A DNA stretch of 64,000 nucleotides, from the NCBI GenBank assembly GCA_910579265.1, contig CAJTTE010000014.1, forward strand, positions 14,384 to 78,383, written 5' to 3'. Position numbers and translations under genes: made by a program. Every line of letters starts with the position of its first letter. The first letter of the stretch is position 1. Source of the DNA: an uncultured Ruminiclostridium sp. GTDB lineage: Bacteria > Bacillota > Clostridia > Oscillospirales > Ruminococcaceae. The notes below the pieces were generated by a model, which was not told the origin of the DNA, ran no database searches, and was given only the letters and a program-made list of their open reading frames with translations. Below, in pieces: positions 37,169 through 45,450 of this stretch.

Positions 37169-37239
37169 CTAATACTATTTAAGTCATACTATAGACAAAA
37201 TGAAATTTTTGAAGCATTTAAAAATCGTGTTTCGGGTGT

Positions 37240-37280
37240 GATTTTAATTCAATCTATTGACAACAAATTGAATTAAAATC
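37240..37280. other. Perfect 14-bp inverted repeat
   Basis: GATTTTAATTCAAT and ATTGAATTAAAATC are exact reverse complements around a 13-nt spacer. It lies 10 nt past the stop of the minus-strand lipoprotein gene. It may be an AT-rich stem-loop ending that message or a repressor site. Confidence 0.55.
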
Positions 37281-37290
37281 AGTATAAATT

Positions 37291-38130
37291 CTATGTTGAC
37301 TGAACGGTATCCCCCGCCACAATATCCTTGATCATTAATCCCCCGCTTCCCCCAAATAAAAAGCCTCCGGTTTTTGCATTCTCCGGGTCAAACCCGCAAA
37401 TTTCTACCGCGTGCTCTTCGTTAAGCCTGATTATAAGCCTGTCGTCTGAAAGAATCAAATCGATTTTATTCCAGACATCCGCCTTGATTTCCTCGGCAAA
37501 AAAAGGTTGACCATGCGGCTCTCCTCCCGTTTCATCAGATACCTCGAAGGTGTTGCCGTTAGTTATTTCATAACTGCCGTATCCATAAGTGGTTTTATAA
37601 AACAATCTTCCTTCCTGCGTCAGTTCAAACCAATAATTCTGTTTTCCCTTTTCGGGGTCAACAGGCGCATCTCTCATATTTGTGTCATTGTATATCGTAA
37701 AGCTGACCGAATCGTTTTCCTTCATACAGAATTGAAATGAAAGCGGATAATTCTTTTGTTCATTATAAGGAAAAAGAATACAAGGTGATTTTATTTCATC
37801 GCATCTTTTTATAAGAACATTTATGTTTTTGTCTGTCTCCCTGCCTTCACTGTTATAGGTGGTCCTGCCGGCCTTTTTGACCTCCCACATATGACCTTCA
37901 GATATTTTTACGTAATTCGAAGTGTCCTCTTCTTTATCATATGATGTAAGAAAGCTGTGAGGAAACATAGTATCCTCCGGTTCCTCCAGCACTAATGTAT
38001 AATCATCTGCCTTTGTCAGCTCCGTTTTTGTTTGATCAATATCGGTATCATTAATTCCTTCATTATTTGAAGGCGTACAGGAAGTTAATATACATATGGA
38101 AATAAGTGCTGAAAACAATATTTTTTTCAT
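37291..38130 (-). CDS. Lipoprotein with a LamG-like C-terminal domain
   Basis: The signal MKKILFSALISICILTSC has a lipobox (LTSC), so the 279-residue protein is probably lipid-anchored outside. A Thr/Asp-rich linker follows. The C-terminal region (about 90-275) has WKKID-like KADVWNKIDLILSDDRLIIR and a terminal Gly-rich GGFLFGGSGGLMIKD, which resemble concanavalin-like jelly-roll domains of the LamG/3-keto-disaccharide-hydrolase type. No catalytic residues can be named. A carbohydrate-binding role is a guess. It has a GGAGGGATAGGCT start context and is monocistronic. Confidence 0.62.
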   Translation of the reverse strand: MKKILFSALISICILTSCTPSNNEGINDTDIDQTKTELTKADDYTLVLEEPEDTMFPHSFLTSYDKEEDTSNYVKISEGHMWEVKKAGRTTYNSEGRETDKNINVLIKRCDEIKSPCILFPYNEQKNYPLSFQFCMKENDSVSFTIYNDTNMRDAPVDPEKGKQNYWFELTQEGRLFYKTTYGYGSYEITNGNTFEVSDETGGEPHGQPFFAEEIKADVWNKIDLILSDDRLIIRLNEEHAVEICGFDPENAKTGGFLFGGSGGLMIKDIVAGDTVQST

Positions 38131-38496
38131 AGCCTATCCCTCCACATTAATAAATTGATGAATACCAACTATATGTATATATGCCTTGTTTATATTTTCC
38201 CCCGCAAGATACGGTCTGATAGGTTGAATAATTACAATCCATCAGTGACATTTTTCCTATACCCGAAATTACTTCATAGGATAATTTGCGGTCGATCAAT
38301 TAAGAATTATGCTGAAGAATTTACATAATACCTACTTAATCGACCTGAATCAGAAATAAATACATCTTATAAAAGTTTGGCAGCATTATCATGACTCCAA
38401 AATCCAAAATGGCAAAAAAGTAATGCCGAATAAAGTGTTTGGTATTACTTTTTTGCCTTTATCCTCGGTAAAATTTTCCGGCCTACCTACTATCAC
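38131..38496. other. Intergenic stretch containing a terminator
   Basis: Promoter side of the lipoprotein gene and 3' side of the 72-aa gene. Other than the terminator listed next, nothing is recognised. Confidence 0.5.
38411..38457. terminator. Long perfect hairpin, likely two-way terminator
   Basis: GGCAAAAAAGTAAT and ATTACTTTTTTGCC form a perfect 14-bp stem, with six Ts within the arm on either strand. It lies about 40 nt past the stop of the 72-aa gene. Confidence 0.7.
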
Positions 38497-38715
38497 TTAC
38501 TTATTCCCAAACAATCCGCCGAGCTTATCCGCAATATCCCCAAGATTGATTTTAGCCTTAACCCCTTCTATAATATTGTTTATAACATCGTCGGGCAGGT
38601 CTATACCAAGTACGTCCTCTACGGCCTTAACCGGCTCGCTTTTGAATTTCTCCGCGAACTTGTCGTCGCTTTTTACCTTGTTTACCACTTCGTCGATTTT
38701 TGCTTTGATATCCAT
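38497..38715 (-). CDS. 72-aa helical protein resembling NHLP/Nif11 leader peptides
   Basis: The sequence begins MDIKAKIDEVVNKVKSDDKF. The middle, EKFKSEPVKAVEDVLGIDLP, resembles the leader region of NHLP/Nif11-type precursor peptides. The C-terminus is Gly-rich, ADKLGGLFGNK, with a GG reminiscent of a leader cleavage site but only five residues after it. No modification enzyme or peptidase-containing ABC gene is nearby. Related short proteins are frequent in Clostridia, from memory. GGAGAAATAATA precedes the ATG. A separate regulatory role is as likely as a peptide precursor. Confidence 0.62.
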   Translation of the reverse strand: MDIKAKIDEVVNKVKSDDKFAEKFKSEPVKAVEDVLGIDLPDDVINNIIEGVKAKINLGDIADKLGGLFGNK

Positions 38716-39062
38716 TATTATTTCTCCTTTAAAAATATTTTTATTTTTAAGCTTAAATACCGAAGGAATATTTATTGCTTACCTTATTATGCTCTTCTTT
38801 GATTATCTCCGTTTTCCGGTTTTGATTACCCGGTTAAGGGCTGCCTGAAAAGCCGCAAATTGCATAATCTCTACTAACTGGGGACGCTTTCCGAATCAAA
38901 GGATGACGATTGTTAATCCCAAAGGAAAAACTATGAAATACCCCGGTATTTCTCCGCTTTTTCCCTTAAAATCGCCGCGCTTCAGCGTAATCGCACTAAC
39001 TTGCTTTATTTTCAGATACGCTTTATTCAAAAGAAAAGCACTTATTTTTTTCATACTACGCA
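38716..39062. other. Intergenic region carrying an R2 element
   Basis: Between serS and the 72-aa gene. Roughly half of it is the R2 element described separately; the remainder shows nothing recognised. Confidence 0.5.
38838..39021. mobile_element. R2 MITE-like element
   Basis: It begins GGGCTGCCTGAAAAGCCGCA, directly preceded by TTAA, and ends TTTATTTTCAGATACGC. The core includes GGTATTTCTCCGCTTTTTCCC. It is one of the best-preserved R2 copies with the one at 58101. Confidence 0.8.
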
Positions 39063-40340
39063 TTAAATTTTTTCTTTTCCGCCCATATACATTCTGAGGG
39101 GATCGGGTATTTTTACGCTTCCGTCCGCCGTCAGGTTGTTTTCTAAAAAGGCAATCAGCATACGCGGCGGCGCAACCACGGTGTTATTAAGAGTATGAGG
39201 AAAATAATTTCCCTTCTCCTTATTCTTGACGCGGATACCGAGCCGTCTCGCCTGTGCGTCTCCGAGATTTGAGCAGCTTCCGACTTCAAAATATTTCTTT
39301 TGTCTCGGTGACCACGCCTCAACGTCAATGCTCTTCACCTTCAGATCCGCCAGATCCCCCGAGCAGCATTCAAGTGTTCTTACAGGAATATCAAGGCTTC
39401 TGAAAAGTTCGACGGTATAGGAATAAAGCTTATGAAACCATTCCATGCTCTCCTCAGGTTGACAGACAACCACCATCTCCTGCTTTTCAAACTGGTGAAT
39501 GCGATATACGCCTCTTTCCTCAATACCGTGAGCGCCCACCTCTTTTCTGAAACAGGGCGAATAGCTGGTAAGAGTCTGCGGTAGTTCCTTTTCATCAAGA
39601 AATGTATCAATAAATTTTCCTATCATAGAGTGTTCGCTGGTGCCTATAAGGTACAGATCCTCGCCCTCTATCTTATACATCATATTTTCCATCTCTGCAA
39701 AGCTCATTACTCCGGTTACCACACTGCTCCTTATCATAAAAGGCGGAACGCAATAGGTAAAACCCTTATCTATCATAAAATCGCGGGCATAGCTCAGGAT
39801 TGCGGAATGAAGCCTTGCAATATCACCCTTAAGATAGTAAAAGCCGTTTCCGCTGGTCCTTCTGGCGCTGTCCAGATCAATTCCGCTCCTTGCCTCCATT
39901 ATATCCGTATGATAGGGTATTTCATAATCAGGAACAACGGGCTCGCCAAATCTTTCAACCTCTACGTTTTCGCTGTCATCTCTGCCGATAGGAACACTGG
40001 CGTCAATAATATTGGGTATTACCAGCATTCTCTCCCTTATCTTAGCCGAAAGCTCCGCCATCCTGGCGTCAAGCTCGGACATTTCGGCAGCCATTTCGCT
40101 TACCTTTTTCTTTTCAAGCTCGGCCTCCTCCTTCTTACCCTGCGCCATAAGGCCGCCTATTCCCTTGGAGATGCTGTTGCGCTGGCTGCGGAGAAAATCG
40201 GATCTTTGCTGGCACTCTCTATGCTGCTTGTCAAGCTCGATAACCTCATCCACCATAGAAAGCTTATCATCCTGAAACTTTTTTCTGATATTTTCCTTTA
40301 CAATATCGGGATTTTGTCTTAAAAATTTAATATCCAACAT
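39063..40340 (-). CDS. serS: Seryl-tRNA synthetase
   Basis: The 425-residue class II synthetase charges tRNA(Ser) and tRNA(Sec). An N-terminal coiled-coil arm (about 25-105) binds the tRNA long arm. Motif 2 is CFRKEVGAHGIEERGVYRIH and motif 3 contains FPHTLNNTVVAPPRMLIAF. Motif 3 differs from the common GSGLAVGRTL form, as in a subgroup of Clostridia enzymes. The catalytic Arg is retained. No T-box sequence was found in the leader. GAGGAAGAAAAA precedes the ATG. It is downstream of parB in the same orientation. Confidence 0.95.
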   Translation of the reverse strand: MLDIKFLRQNPDIVKENIRKKFQDDKLSMVDEVIELDKQHRECQQRSDFLRSQRNSISKGIGGLMAQGKKEEAELEKKKVSEMAAEMSELDARMAELSAKIRERMLVIPNIIDASVPIGRDDSENVEVERFGEPVVPDYEIPYHTDIMEARSGIDLDSARRTSGNGFYYLKGDIARLHSAILSYARDFMIDKGFTYCVPPFMIRSSVVTGVMSFAEMENMMYKIEGEDLYLIGTSEHSMIGKFIDTFLDEKELPQTLTSYSPCFRKEVGAHGIEERGVYRIHQFEKQEMVVVCQPEESMEWFHKLYSYTVELFRSLDIPVRTLECCSGDLADLKVKSIDVEAWSPRQKKYFEVGSCSNLGDAQARRLGIRVKNKEKGNYFPHTLNNTVVAPPRMLIAFLENNLTADGSVKIPDPLRMYMGGKEKI

Positions 40341-40738
40341 TTTTTCTTCCTCTTTCGTTAGGGGCAGCGCCCCGAATATATCATGTTCTGCAAATAATGC
40401 TTTCTACCGGTAATACAGATAGAAGCATTTTTCCCCTGTTTGCGTAAACCGTACTTTATTCCGACAAACGGTTCATTATAATCACTTGTTTCACCATTGG
40501 CTTTGTTGTTATAAAATTTTCAATGCCGTTGTGTATTGCGGGTATATATAATTGACAACATCGGCTATGGTCAAAGGTCGATCATTCCGCATTAACATAA
40601 GACCCTCTTTGATATTTCCTTATTCGAAAATCAATGCCGATCTTTTTTACTTTTGCCTTCATAAAACAATATCCTTAATAAACGCCCAACCTCACGAATA
40701 TCAGCTTCTATTAAGCTATTTTTACTGTCCGACGTTTT
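40341..40738. other. Intergenic region between parB and serS
   Basis: AT-rich, with no supported gene. GGGGCAGCGCCCC is a small hairpin just upstream of serS. I looked for a T-box and found none. Confidence 0.5.
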
Positions 40739-41593
40739 TTAATTCCCTATTATTTTAAGAAGCTCTCTTAGTTCGTCTTCATTTCTACAGGATATTTCCA
40801 ACGTTATCGTATTTTTCCTGGGAGTTATCTTGACCGGATGCCCTGTAAGCTCCTTTAAGCTAATTTCAGCTTCCGTAAAAAAGGCCGGCACGCTTCTTTC
40901 CGCAGCTCTTTTTTGTGTCTTGCCCGAGACATTTTTACAAAGGCTTTCCAGTTTACGCACTGAAAGCTGTTCCTGAGACGCCTTATATGCGAGCTCCAGC
41001 TGCTTCACCTGATCCTGAACCGATAAAAGCGCCTTACAGTGTCCCTGGGAAAGCTTACCCTGTCTTGTCATCTCCTTGACCTCTTCGGGCAGCTCCAAAA
41101 GTCTTAAAGCATTTGTTATTGATGATCGGGCCTTACCTACTCCTGCCGCGATCTCATCCTGCTTCAAACCGTATTTTTCGGTAAGCTGTTTATAGCCGTT
41201 GGCCTCCTCGATAGGATTCAGATCCTCTCTCTGAAGGTTTTCAATCAAAGCTATCTGTGCCGTTTCGGAATCGGACAGTTCCATAATGCGAACAGGCACC
41301 TCAGATAATCCGGCTATCTTTGCCGCCCTCCAGCGTCTTTCACCTGCGACGATCTGATAGGCGCCGCCCTTTTCTCTTACGGTCAGAGGCTGAATTACCC
41401 CATGCTTTGTAATAGACTGTGCGAGCTGATTAAGGAGCTCTCCGTCAAATTCCTTTCGGGGCTGCTCCTTATTCGGTTCTATATCTCCTATCTTTAAGGT
41501 TGTAATGCCTTCCCTGTCAGTCCCCTCGCTAAAATCCGCATCGTCATCAAAGATACTTGCAAATTTATTCCCTAATCCGCTTTTCTTTGCCAT
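40739..41593 (-). CDS. parB: Chromosome partitioning protein ParB (Spo0J-like)
   Basis: ParB binds parS, loads as a CTP-dependent clamp and spreads. The 284-residue protein has the CTP-binding motifs VAGERRWRAA (GERR) and LIENLQREDLNPIEEA (ENxxR), then a helix-turn-helix (YGLKQDEIAAGVGKARSSIT) and a C-terminal dimerisation part. It acts with ParA, encoded 352 nt upstream, in origin segregation. Unlike most operons, parA and parB are not overlapping. GAAAGGAAAACGGATA precedes the ATG. Confidence 0.95.
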   Translation of the reverse strand: MAKKSGLGNKFASIFDDDADFSEGTDREGITTLKIGDIEPNKEQPRKEFDGELLNQLAQSITKHGVIQPLTVREKGGAYQIVAGERRWRAAKIAGLSEVPVRIMELSDSETAQIALIENLQREDLNPIEEANGYKQLTEKYGLKQDEIAAGVGKARSSITNALRLLELPEEVKEMTRQGKLSQGHCKALLSVQDQVKQLELAYKASQEQLSVRKLESLCKNVSGKTQKRAAERSVPAFFTEAEISLKELTGHPVKITPRKNTITLEISCRNEDELRELLKIIGN

Positions 41594-41945
41594 TATCCGT
41601 TTTCCTTTCAGCTATTCTGTTTTTTTGTTTCATTGTGTTTTACTGCATTTCCCCCTGCTGCAAAAAAATTTAATCCTGTAAACTCAGTTGCTTTGCCTGT
41701 CAGCCACCGACGGTATTTTATGTGCGAAAATAGCGGTTTTGCGCATAATGTCGCTTTTAAATATTCGAAAATGATTCCCGTCTTTTAACTCTTATTTCAT
41801 TCTTTTGTGTTTTCTCTGAAGCTGTTTTACAGAAACCGCTTACTTGTTCAAAAACCAGACCGGATGTCCTTCACACGAAAAACAGGATTTTCTTTTGTTA
41901 CACAAAAAATGTAATGCTTATAATATGTTTGGCGGTTCTGATCGA
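41594..41945. other. Unusual gap between parA and parB
   Basis: About 350 nt without a gene. Expected overlapping or adjacent parAB genes are split. No repeat family recognised; the region probably contains the parB promoter. Confidence 0.5.
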
Positions 41946-42731
41946 TCAAAGCATCTTATCGGCGGATTGAGCCCGTTTTATTACCTCGCCCGCAAGTTTT
42001 TTATATGCTTCCGCACCCTTTGACGACGGATCATAATATGTAATCGGCTCTCCGTGACTCGGAGCCTCGGAAATTTTTACATTGCGCGGGATCTCTGTCT
42101 TAAAAATGCTGTCGGGAGGGAAGCTTTCCTTAATAGTGTTCATAACGTCCTTATTGACGGTAAGTCTCTTGTCCAGCATGGTAAAGACAATTCCCATTAT
42201 CTGTAAATTCTTGTTCGTGCTGTTTTTTACCCTTTTTACTGTGGATAAAAGCTCTGCCACACCTTCCAAGCTGTAAGGCTCACACTGCATCGGTATTATT
42301 ATTCTGTCACAGGCTGTAAGCCCGTTAAGAGCCAGAACACCCAATGAAGGAAGGCAGTCTACCATAATAATATCATATTGATCCTTTATCTGCAAAAGTG
42401 CCTTTTTAAGCTGAAGTGTCTTGTTCTTAAATGCGGTAAGGCGTATTTCCCCTTCCGCCAGAGCTTGTGTAGCCGGAATAATCCATACGTTTTTATATTC
42501 CGTGGGAATTACCGCTTCTTCGGGACGGACATCTCCCATAATAACATCATATGTGGTATATCCAAGCTCCTTTTTATTTATTCCTATACCTGAAGTAGCA
42601 TTGCCCTGAGGGTCCAGATCGACCAGTAAAACCCTTTTCCCTTTTTGACCGATAGCGGCGGAGAGATTGATAGCCGTAGTGGTTTTCGCCACCCCGCCCT
42701 TCTGATTGACGACTGAAATAATAACGCCCAA
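41946..42731 (-). CDS. parA: Chromosome partitioning ATPase ParA (Soj-like)
   Basis: The 261-residue deviant Walker ATPase has KGGVAKTT (11-18) with the signature Lys, a DLDPQGNAT motif, and Walker B-like DIIMVDCLPSLG. The short length without an N-terminal helix-turn-helix marks it as a chromosomal Soj-type protein. It forms ATP sandwich dimers on DNA and is stimulated by ParB. In Bacillus it also controls DnaA. It follows noc, in the order noc-parA-parB found near Bacillus origins. Confidence 0.95.
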   Translation of the reverse strand: MGVIISVVNQKGGVAKTTTAINLSAAIGQKGKRVLLVDLDPQGNATSGIGINKKELGYTTYDVIMGDVRPEEAVIPTEYKNVWIIPATQALAEGEIRLTAFKNKTLQLKKALLQIKDQYDIIMVDCLPSLGVLALNGLTACDRIIIPMQCEPYSLEGVAELLSTVKRVKNSTNKNLQIMGIVFTMLDKRLTVNKDVMNTIKESFPPDSIFKTEIPRNVKISEAPSHGEPITYYDPSSKGAEAYKKLAGEVIKRAQSADKML

Positions 42732-42861
42732 TTTCCTTCACCTTTCTTTTTTAATCGCTGTTAACAGTATATCACATTTCGACAAAAAAATAAAGTCTTT
42801 TTAAAAAATAAAGCGTTGCTTGACCTTTTACTTTGCATAAATGGGCTTTTCATCATATAAA

Positions 42862-42930
42862 AACGGAAGGCTTGGTTATATGAAGGGGCGTCTCAGCGCC
42901 TCCCCGCCATTTTAACAAAGCTCTTCCGTT
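42862..42930 (-). terminator. Terminator of noc
   Basis: On the minus strand AACGGAAGAGCTT pairs with AAGCCTTCCGTT, enclosing an inner GGGGAGGCGC hairpin, and is followed by TTTTAT. It lies between the stop of noc and parA. Confidence 0.7.
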
Positions 42931-42957
42931 ATGCATACAGATTCTTTTTATATTTAG

Positions 42958-42973
42958 TGTTCCACGTGGAACA
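42958..42973. promoter_or_regulatory. parS-like site near noc
   Basis: TGTTCCACGTGGAACA is a perfect 16-bp palindrome. It matches the Bacillus parS consensus TGTTNCACGTGAAACA except for GG in place of GA in the right half. It lies 15 nt past the stop of noc. An identical site overlaps the rsmG start. Confidence 0.9.
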
Positions 42974-42987
42974 TTCAAGTAAAATCC

Positions 42988-43821
42988 TTATTTTAAGGGG
43001 ATACGTACAGTATATTCGATGCACTCATCCGTTTTTCTTTTCATCATGTCACAGTTGATCCCCGCAGATCTCATAGCCTCGACAGTCTTCGTGAAACTGT
43101 TGATATAAAGCCCTATTGTATTTAAAGGATTAGTTCTGTTGATTATTTTTGGCTTTGGCATTAATGCCTCTTCAAGCTGAACCAGAAGCGCCTCCACGTA
43201 ATCATCCGTCTGAGCGGTATTAAGTCTTTTTATATATATTTCCCTTACCGCACCTTCTCTTTTTTCCTCAGGCAGTCTTAACACGGCTCTCGCCTGCCTT
43301 TCATTAAGCCCGTATTTAAGAACGGATTCCTTATCCTTATCGCTGAGCCGGAGCAGCCTTAATTTATTTGCTACGGTTGATTGAGCTATACCAAGCTTGG
43401 ATGCTGCCTCCTCCTGCGTAAGGCCATAATGATCTATCAGTTTTTTTATAGCCGCCGCCTCCTCCAGATAATTCAGATCTGCTCTCTGAATGTTTTCAAG
43501 TATGGCCAGAACTGCCGACTCTCTGTCCTCCTTCTCCAGAACGATACAGGGTACATACTCGAAATTGACAAGCTTAGCCGCCCTCAGCCTTCTTTCTCCG
43601 GCAATGAGCTGATAACCGCCGTCCTCCGTTTTACGTACGATAAGAGGCTGCATTATACCGTTTTGCTGTATGCTGACAGCCAGCTGAGTAAGCGCATAAT
43701 CATCAAAATAGGCTCTCGGTTGTGCGGGGTTGGGACGAATCTGTCCGATAGGAATCGAAAGTACGTTATTTAAAACCTGTTCGCTTTGCGAGCGTTCCGT
43801 TTGTTTTTGAAAAAGCATCAT
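42988..43821 (-). CDS. noc: ParB-like nucleoid occlusion protein Noc
   Basis: This second ParB-family protein has the same CTP motifs (IAGERRLRAA; ILENIQRADLNYLEEA), a helix-turn-helix (YGLTQEEAASKLGIAQSTVA) and a shorter C-terminal part. Noc proteins bind DNA sites and the membrane to block Z-ring assembly over the nucleoid. A membrane-targeting amphipathic start (MMLFQKQ) is visible, as expected for Noc. The ATG at 43821 has AAAGGGGG 8 nt upstream; a start 30 nt earlier is unlikely. The classical Noc site (ATTTCCCGGGAAAT) was not found in the window. Confidence 0.82.
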   Translation of the reverse strand: MMLFQKQTERSQSEQVLNNVLSIPIGQIRPNPAQPRAYFDDYALTQLAVSIQQNGIMQPLIVRKTEDGGYQLIAGERRLRAAKLVNFEYVPCIVLEKEDRESAVLAILENIQRADLNYLEEAAAIKKLIDHYGLTQEEAASKLGIAQSTVANKLRLLRLSDKDKESVLKYGLNERQARAVLRLPEEKREGAVREIYIKRLNTAQTDDYVEALLVQLEEALMPKPKIINRTNPLNTIGLYINSFTKTVEAMRSAGINCDMMKRKTDECIEYTVRIPLK

Positions 43822-44479
43822 AGGAAATCCCCCTTTTCTCCTATTATACATTCAAACTACCGCCATGCAAGAGTAAAATTTCCGCAAATTATCCCATACG
43901 TTTACCAATATCGACCATAGACGTCCGCTTTTTCAAAAAATACAAAATTTACTCGGCGAAAAAAAAAGAATTTCATCATTCCTTTAAAGAAATGCTCATA
44001 TTCGTATTTGATTTTTTATCGCCATAATTCGTCATATTCTGCGCTAATAATGCCCTTTGTTTGCTTGACCCAATTTTGCAGATTACAAATATCCGTAAGA
44101 ACGCATCATATGAAGATCAAAAGGCTAATCCAACAGAAATGGCTTACAAAACGAACCATTTTTTTAAAAATGCTCACATTCACATTTGATTTTTTCCATA
44201 ATCCGGCATCTATGCGCTGACTTTCGCTTTCCTTGACTAACCTTAATTTTATTGAATATGGAATAAAATAAGCTGATCCTATTTAAAAACATTCTAAATA
44301 CCGATGGAAAGCCGTTTTTACGGAAGAAACAATTACAAGACATACCGAATCAGTCTGAAAAAAGGAGTAAAACCAACACCAAAAGGCTGGTCACGTCCGT
44401 AAAAATATTCCCGAAGAATTACTATTGACATTATACAGCTTATACATGCAGGATAAACCGCGCAGTGAACGTTTACGAA
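43822..44479. other. AT-rich gene-free region before the R6 array
   Basis: No gene is supported. Two loosely similar stretches (AAATGCTCATATTCG..., AAATGCTCACATTCA...), about 180 nt apart, suggest an old duplication. Confidence 0.5.
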
Positions 44480-45370
44480 AAATGATAAAACGCCCTCTGC
44501 ATCAAAATAATTTTTTTCTCATTCCTAAGTCTGAGATTATCACAAATAAAAAGAGCAAAACAAAAACAGAACGATCCCTAAAAAAATAAAATGTCCCGGA
44601 AATCAAAATAAAATATTCCTCTCTCCCGCATCTGAAGCTATATATCATAAAAAGAGTGCACCAAAGCGTAACAACCCTCAAAAAAATAAAACATTCTCAA
44701 AAATCAAAATAAAACCTCCCTCTTCCCCACATCTGAGGCTAAATGCCATAAAAGATTACACCAAAGCGAAACGATTCCTCAAACTATAAAAAAGCCTAAG
44801 ACATCAAAAAAACATTCCTCTTTTCACACACATGAGGTTACACATCATAAAAAGAGTACAGAAAAACGGAATAATCCCTCAAAAAAGATAAAACGTACTC
44901 GGAAATCAAAATAAAACAACATTCCTCTCTCCCGCATCTGAGGTTATATATCATAAAAAAAATACACCAAAGCGGAACAACCCTCAAAGAAAATAGAACA
45001 TTCTCAGAAATTAAAATAAAATGTCCCTCTTCTCCACATCTGAGGCTAAATATCAAAAGAGTACACCAAAGCGTAACAACCCTCAAAAAAATTAAAACAT
45101 TCTCAGAAATTAAAATAAATCGTCTCTCTTCTCCTCATCTGAGGCTAAAATATCAAAAGAGTACACCAAAGCGGAGCCGATCCCTCAAAACAATAAAACG
45201 TCCTAAGAAATCAAAATGTTCCATTCCTCTTTTCTCCAAAGTATTGCATCATAAAAGGAGCAAGCAGAGTGATATGATCCCTTAAAATCGATACAGCATC
45301 CTTAAATATTTAAATAGTCTCCTTCTATTCTTGTAGTTTAAGGTTATTATACATGTCAGAGATTGATGTT
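44480..45370. repeat. R6 degenerate tandem array, about nine units of about 100 bp
   Basis: Successive units begin with a GAACAATCCCTCAAAA-like word and share AAAACATTCTCAGAAATCAA, then a TTCCTCTCTTCC block, CATCTGAGGCTA and AAAGAGTACACCAAAGCG. Good units start near 44569, 44669 and onward at about 100-nt spacing; the first and last are decayed. Each unit has a CTCAGA...TCTGAG dyad. Open frames inside are by-products. Related single or paired units lie at 9341, 57221 and at the right edge. Confidence 0.85.
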
Positions 45371-45419
45371 TTACCAAACCTTTTCTCTGCCGGCTAAACA
45401 GTTTTTCGTTGAAATTACA

Positions 45420-45445
45420 TAAAAAAGCGGCGTCATACGCCGCTG
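45420..45445 (-). terminator. Terminator of rsmG
   Basis: On the minus strand AGCGGCGTATGACGCCGCT is a perfect stem with a small loop, followed by six Ts. It starts 7 nt past the rsmG stop. Confidence 0.92.
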
Positions 45446-45450
45446 AAAAT

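Noticed and set aside
40341..40738. T-box riboswitch upstream of serS
   Set aside because: No match to the conserved AGGGTGGNACCGCG-type antiterminator sequence was seen on the minus strand.
42240..42248. TGTGGATAA, a match to the DnaA box, inside parA
   Set aside because: A single copy inside a coding region is expected by chance and has no companions.
44838..45086. Minus-strand frame of about 80 codons inside the R6 array
   Set aside because: It arises from the repeat itself, has repeating peptide segments and no ribosome-binding site.
44480..45370. CRISPR array
   Set aside because: The period is regular but the units are about 100 bp and diverge throughout; there are no short exact repeats with unique spacers and no cas genes.
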